Below are positions 62,408 to 64,000 of a DNA stretch of 64,000 bases, in pieces. The translations under genes were made by a program, and so were the position numbers. How positions within the stretch are numbered: the stretch's first letter is position 1; each line of letters opens with the position of its first letter. A model generated the notes under the pieces. The model had not been told where the DNA came from. It searched no databases and saw only the letters and a list, made by a program, of their open reading frames with translations. The stretch comes from Streptococcus gwangjuense (GTDB lineage: Bacteria; Bacillota; Bacilli; Lactobacillales; Streptococcaceae), in NCBI RefSeq assembly GCF_003627155.1, contig NZ_CP032621.1, positions 310,001 through 374,000 of the forward strand, written 5' to 3'.

Positions 62408-64000
62408 ACTTACCAGCGTAATATTTTTGAATTCCTTTCACGATACCTGCTACAAGCTTATCTTGATAGTGGCTATCTCGAATCTGTTGATTTTCAGCGA
62501 AATTATCTATATAACCTAGCTCTAGGAGGACGGCTGGTTTAGCGGTTTCTCGAAGAACGGCAAAGCTTCTTTCCAATAAACCAGCATCTTTAGCACCAGT
62601 CTCAGCTAACAATGAAGAATGGATAGCTGCTGCGAGGCGCTTGCTCTCACTCATACGGTCAGGATGGTTATGCCAGTATGGGTTGATTTTACTTGGATAA
62701 TCAGGATCATCACTATAGGAATAGGTTTGAATACCGCTAGCTCTAGAGTACGGGCTACCAGTCGCATTGAAATGAATACTAATAAAGATATCAGAGTTAG
62801 TCTTGTTAACCATACGAGAACGTTCTGTAACAAAATCTACATCAATATCACTATCACGTGAAGTAAGAACTTTGTAGCCAAGTTCTTCTAATTTTTTGCG
62901 TAATTTACGATACACCTGCATGTTGAGGTCTTTTTCAGCAACATTGTAATAGTATGCACCTGAGTCTCTTCCACCATGTCCTGGATCTAAAAAGATGGTT
63001 TTACTGTATTGGCCTTTTACAAAACCAACTTCTTTTGAGACCTCAGAAATCCATTGACCATTTTTGTGGAATAGATGGTCTTTACCGTCAATTTTGTAAG
63101 TTCCGGAAACATAATGTCCATTATCATCTAAGTAGTAGTGAGCCTTATAAGTGTCGTCGTAAATCCACTCTTTTTTAGCCATATAACCACCAGCTTTGAG
63201 ATAGTAAGCTCCAATCCATTCTTTTGATGCATACATTCCACCACGCTTCAAAAAGAACCAGCTGTTATAGTTTTTATCAAATATCCATTCATTATCAGCC
63301 ATGGCTCCACTTGATTTTAAATAATAATTACCTTGCCATTGGTTACTAGACATAATACCTATTTTGTCAAAATAGTACCAAACTCCATTAATTTTCTCCC
63401 ATTTATTCTGAGAAATTTTTCCAGAAGAATTAGCGAAGTACCAATGTTTATCAATGAGAACCCATTTGTTTTCAGCCATGGCTCCACTATTTGTCAGCAA
63501 GTAGCTGTTAATGGTTGTATTACTGAGCATGATTCCATCTTTGTCGAAGTAATACCAAGACCCAGCAATTTTTTCCCATTTATTTTGAGAAATTTTTCCA
63601 GAAGAATTAGCGAAGTACCAATGTTTATCAATGAGAACCCATTTGTTTTCAGCCATGGCTCCACTATTTGTCAGCAAGTAGCTGTCAATGGTTGTATTAC
63701 TGAGCATGATTCCATCTTTGTCGAAGTAATACCAAGACCCAGCAATTTTTTCCCATTTATTTTGAGAAATTTTTCCAGAAGAATTAGCGAAGTACCAATG
63801 TTTATCAATGAGAACCCATTTGTTTTCAGCCATGGCTCCACTATTTGTCAGCAAGTAGCTGTTAATGGTTGTATTACTAAGCATGATTCCATCTTTGTCA
63901 AAGTAATACCAAGCACCACCAATTTTCTCCCATTTATTCTGAGAAATTTTTCCAGAAGAATTAGCGAAGTACCATTTTCCATTGATAAAGTTCCAACCGT
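62406..64000 (-). CDS. Choline-binding N-acetylmuramoyl-L-alanine amidase, 5' end outside window
   Basis: 531 codons visible, open to base 64000. The C-terminal part (about 210 residues) is an Amidase_3 domain: FLDPGHGGRDSG (zinc His), the Glu of AEKDLN, SIHFNA (zinc His) and LLELGYIDN (catalytic Glu), so it cleaves the amide between MurNAc and L-Ala. Before it, a long array of choline-binding-type repeats (WYYFDKDGIM, WYFANSSGKI). Layout binding-then-catalytic resembles LytB and LytC, not LytA, which has a different amidase fold at its N-terminus. Start and signal peptide lie to the right of the window. Probably secreted and bound to choline-decorated teichoic acid. Confidence 0.88.
   Translation of the reverse strand, partial: GWNFINGKWYFANSSGKISQNKWEKIGGAWYYFDKDGIMLSNTTINSYLLTNSGAMAENKWVLIDKHWYFANSSGKISQNKWEKIAGSWYYFDKDGIMLSNTTIDSYLLTNSGAMAENKWVLIDKHWYFANSSGKISQNKWEKIAGSWYYFDKDGIMLSNTTINSYLLTNSGAMAENKWVLIDKHWYFANSSGKISQNKWEKINGVWYYFDKIGIMSSNQWQGNYYLKSSGAMADNEWIFDKNYNSWFFLKRGGMYASKEWIGAYYLKAGGYMAKKEWIYDDTYKAHYYLDDNGHYVSGTYKIDGKDHLFHKNGQWISEVSKEVGFVKGQYSKTIFLDPGHGGRDSGAYYYNVAEKDLNMQVYRKLRKKLEELGYKVLTSRDSDIDVDFVTERSRMVNKTNSDIFISIHFNATGSPYSRASGIQTYSYSDDPDYPSKINPYWHNHPDRMSESKRLAAAIHSSLLAETGAKDAGLLERSFAVLRETAKPAVLLELGYIDNFAENQQIRDSHYQDKLVAGIVKGIQKYYAGK
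63421..64000 (-). repeat. 177-bp tandem repeats in the choline-binding region
   Basis: The phrase CCAGAAGAATTAGCGAAGTA recurs at 63421, 63598, 63775 and 63952, exactly 177 bp (59 codons) apart, with near-identical sequence between. Each unit encodes about three choline-binding motifs. Such repeats expand and contract by recombination, so length will vary among strains. Confidence 0.93.

Noticed and set aside
63421..64000. CRISPR-like regular spacing of repeats
   Set aside because: The 177-bp spacing is of coding tandem repeats for choline-binding motifs, without unique spacers.

Overview
The window is a low-GC Firmicute chromosome of the Streptococcus mitis group, most likely S. mitis or another close relative of S. 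pneumoniae. Evidence: four BOX repeats (the dispersed repeat of pneumococcus and relatives), a PrtA-type LPXTG subtilase, Vex/VncRS, EstA, the L,D-carboxypeptidase LdcB, a choline-binding amidase, and gene blocks known from pneumococcus. Gene order differs from what I recall of pneumococcal reference genomes: no murMN between estA and uvrC, no lytC between tpiA and dpr, and blocks that are distant in pneumococcus are joined here.

Layout. 1-5708: RNA decay and repair (RNase J2, esterase EstA, a membrane-anchored metzincin protease, UvrC, a phosphoesterase). 5890-6690: an orphan amino-acid binding lipoprotein on the minus strand. 6858-11093: an accessory island between two 58-bp copies of the nitroreductase upstream region. 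It holds three copies of a module (leader, single-pass membrane protein, lipase-like N-terminus). The third copy ends in a full alpha/beta-hydrolase with a helical C-terminus, followed by two small helical proteins. I read it as a candidate type VII-type lipase toxin with membrane-anchored immunity proteins. 11155-17924: housekeeping (nitroreductase, PepV, uracil-glycosylase-like protein, rhodanese, BrnQ, PepA, HIT, LdcB). 18047-19369: rplK-rplA with a long structured spacer, then a probable group II intron remnant. 19857-25143: methyltransferase, apt, metA, a DnaD-like gene, tpiA, an ABC-exporter relic and dpr.

25351-29648: PhnA-like, Pr6Pr, MFS, truA, and a vitamin B6 pair (kinase plus ECF S-component). 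29750-34614 (minus): pepQ, the MurT/GatD peptidoglycan amidation pair and a disulfide oxidoreductase. 34944-38303: cold-shock type DEAD-box helicase, codY with a self CodY box, nicotinamidase, tRNA-Leu(AAG). 38443-44960: vex1-3, vncRS, fba. 44983-50224: a second accessory island, flanked by two copies of the fba terminator. It carries an unknown gene, an XRE-ImmA/IrrE protein and a PD-(D/E)XK nuclease-STAND-type NTPase whose 3' end is frameshifted; it looks like a defence locus. 50459-53058: an ABC-2 exporter with a probable CcpA site over its promoter. 53794-60285: prtA behind a PsaR-like palindrome. 60882-62374: two membrane proteins. 62406-64000 (minus): the 3' part of a choline-binding amidase with 177-bp tandem repeats; its 5' end lies outside the window.

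Cross-cutting observations: uvrC, truA and murT each have an extended -10 ending 6-7 nt before ATG, predicting leaderless mRNAs. Both accessory islands sit between short direct repeats copied from a neighbouring promoter or terminator. No rRNA, CRISPR array, intact insertion sequence or prophage was seen.
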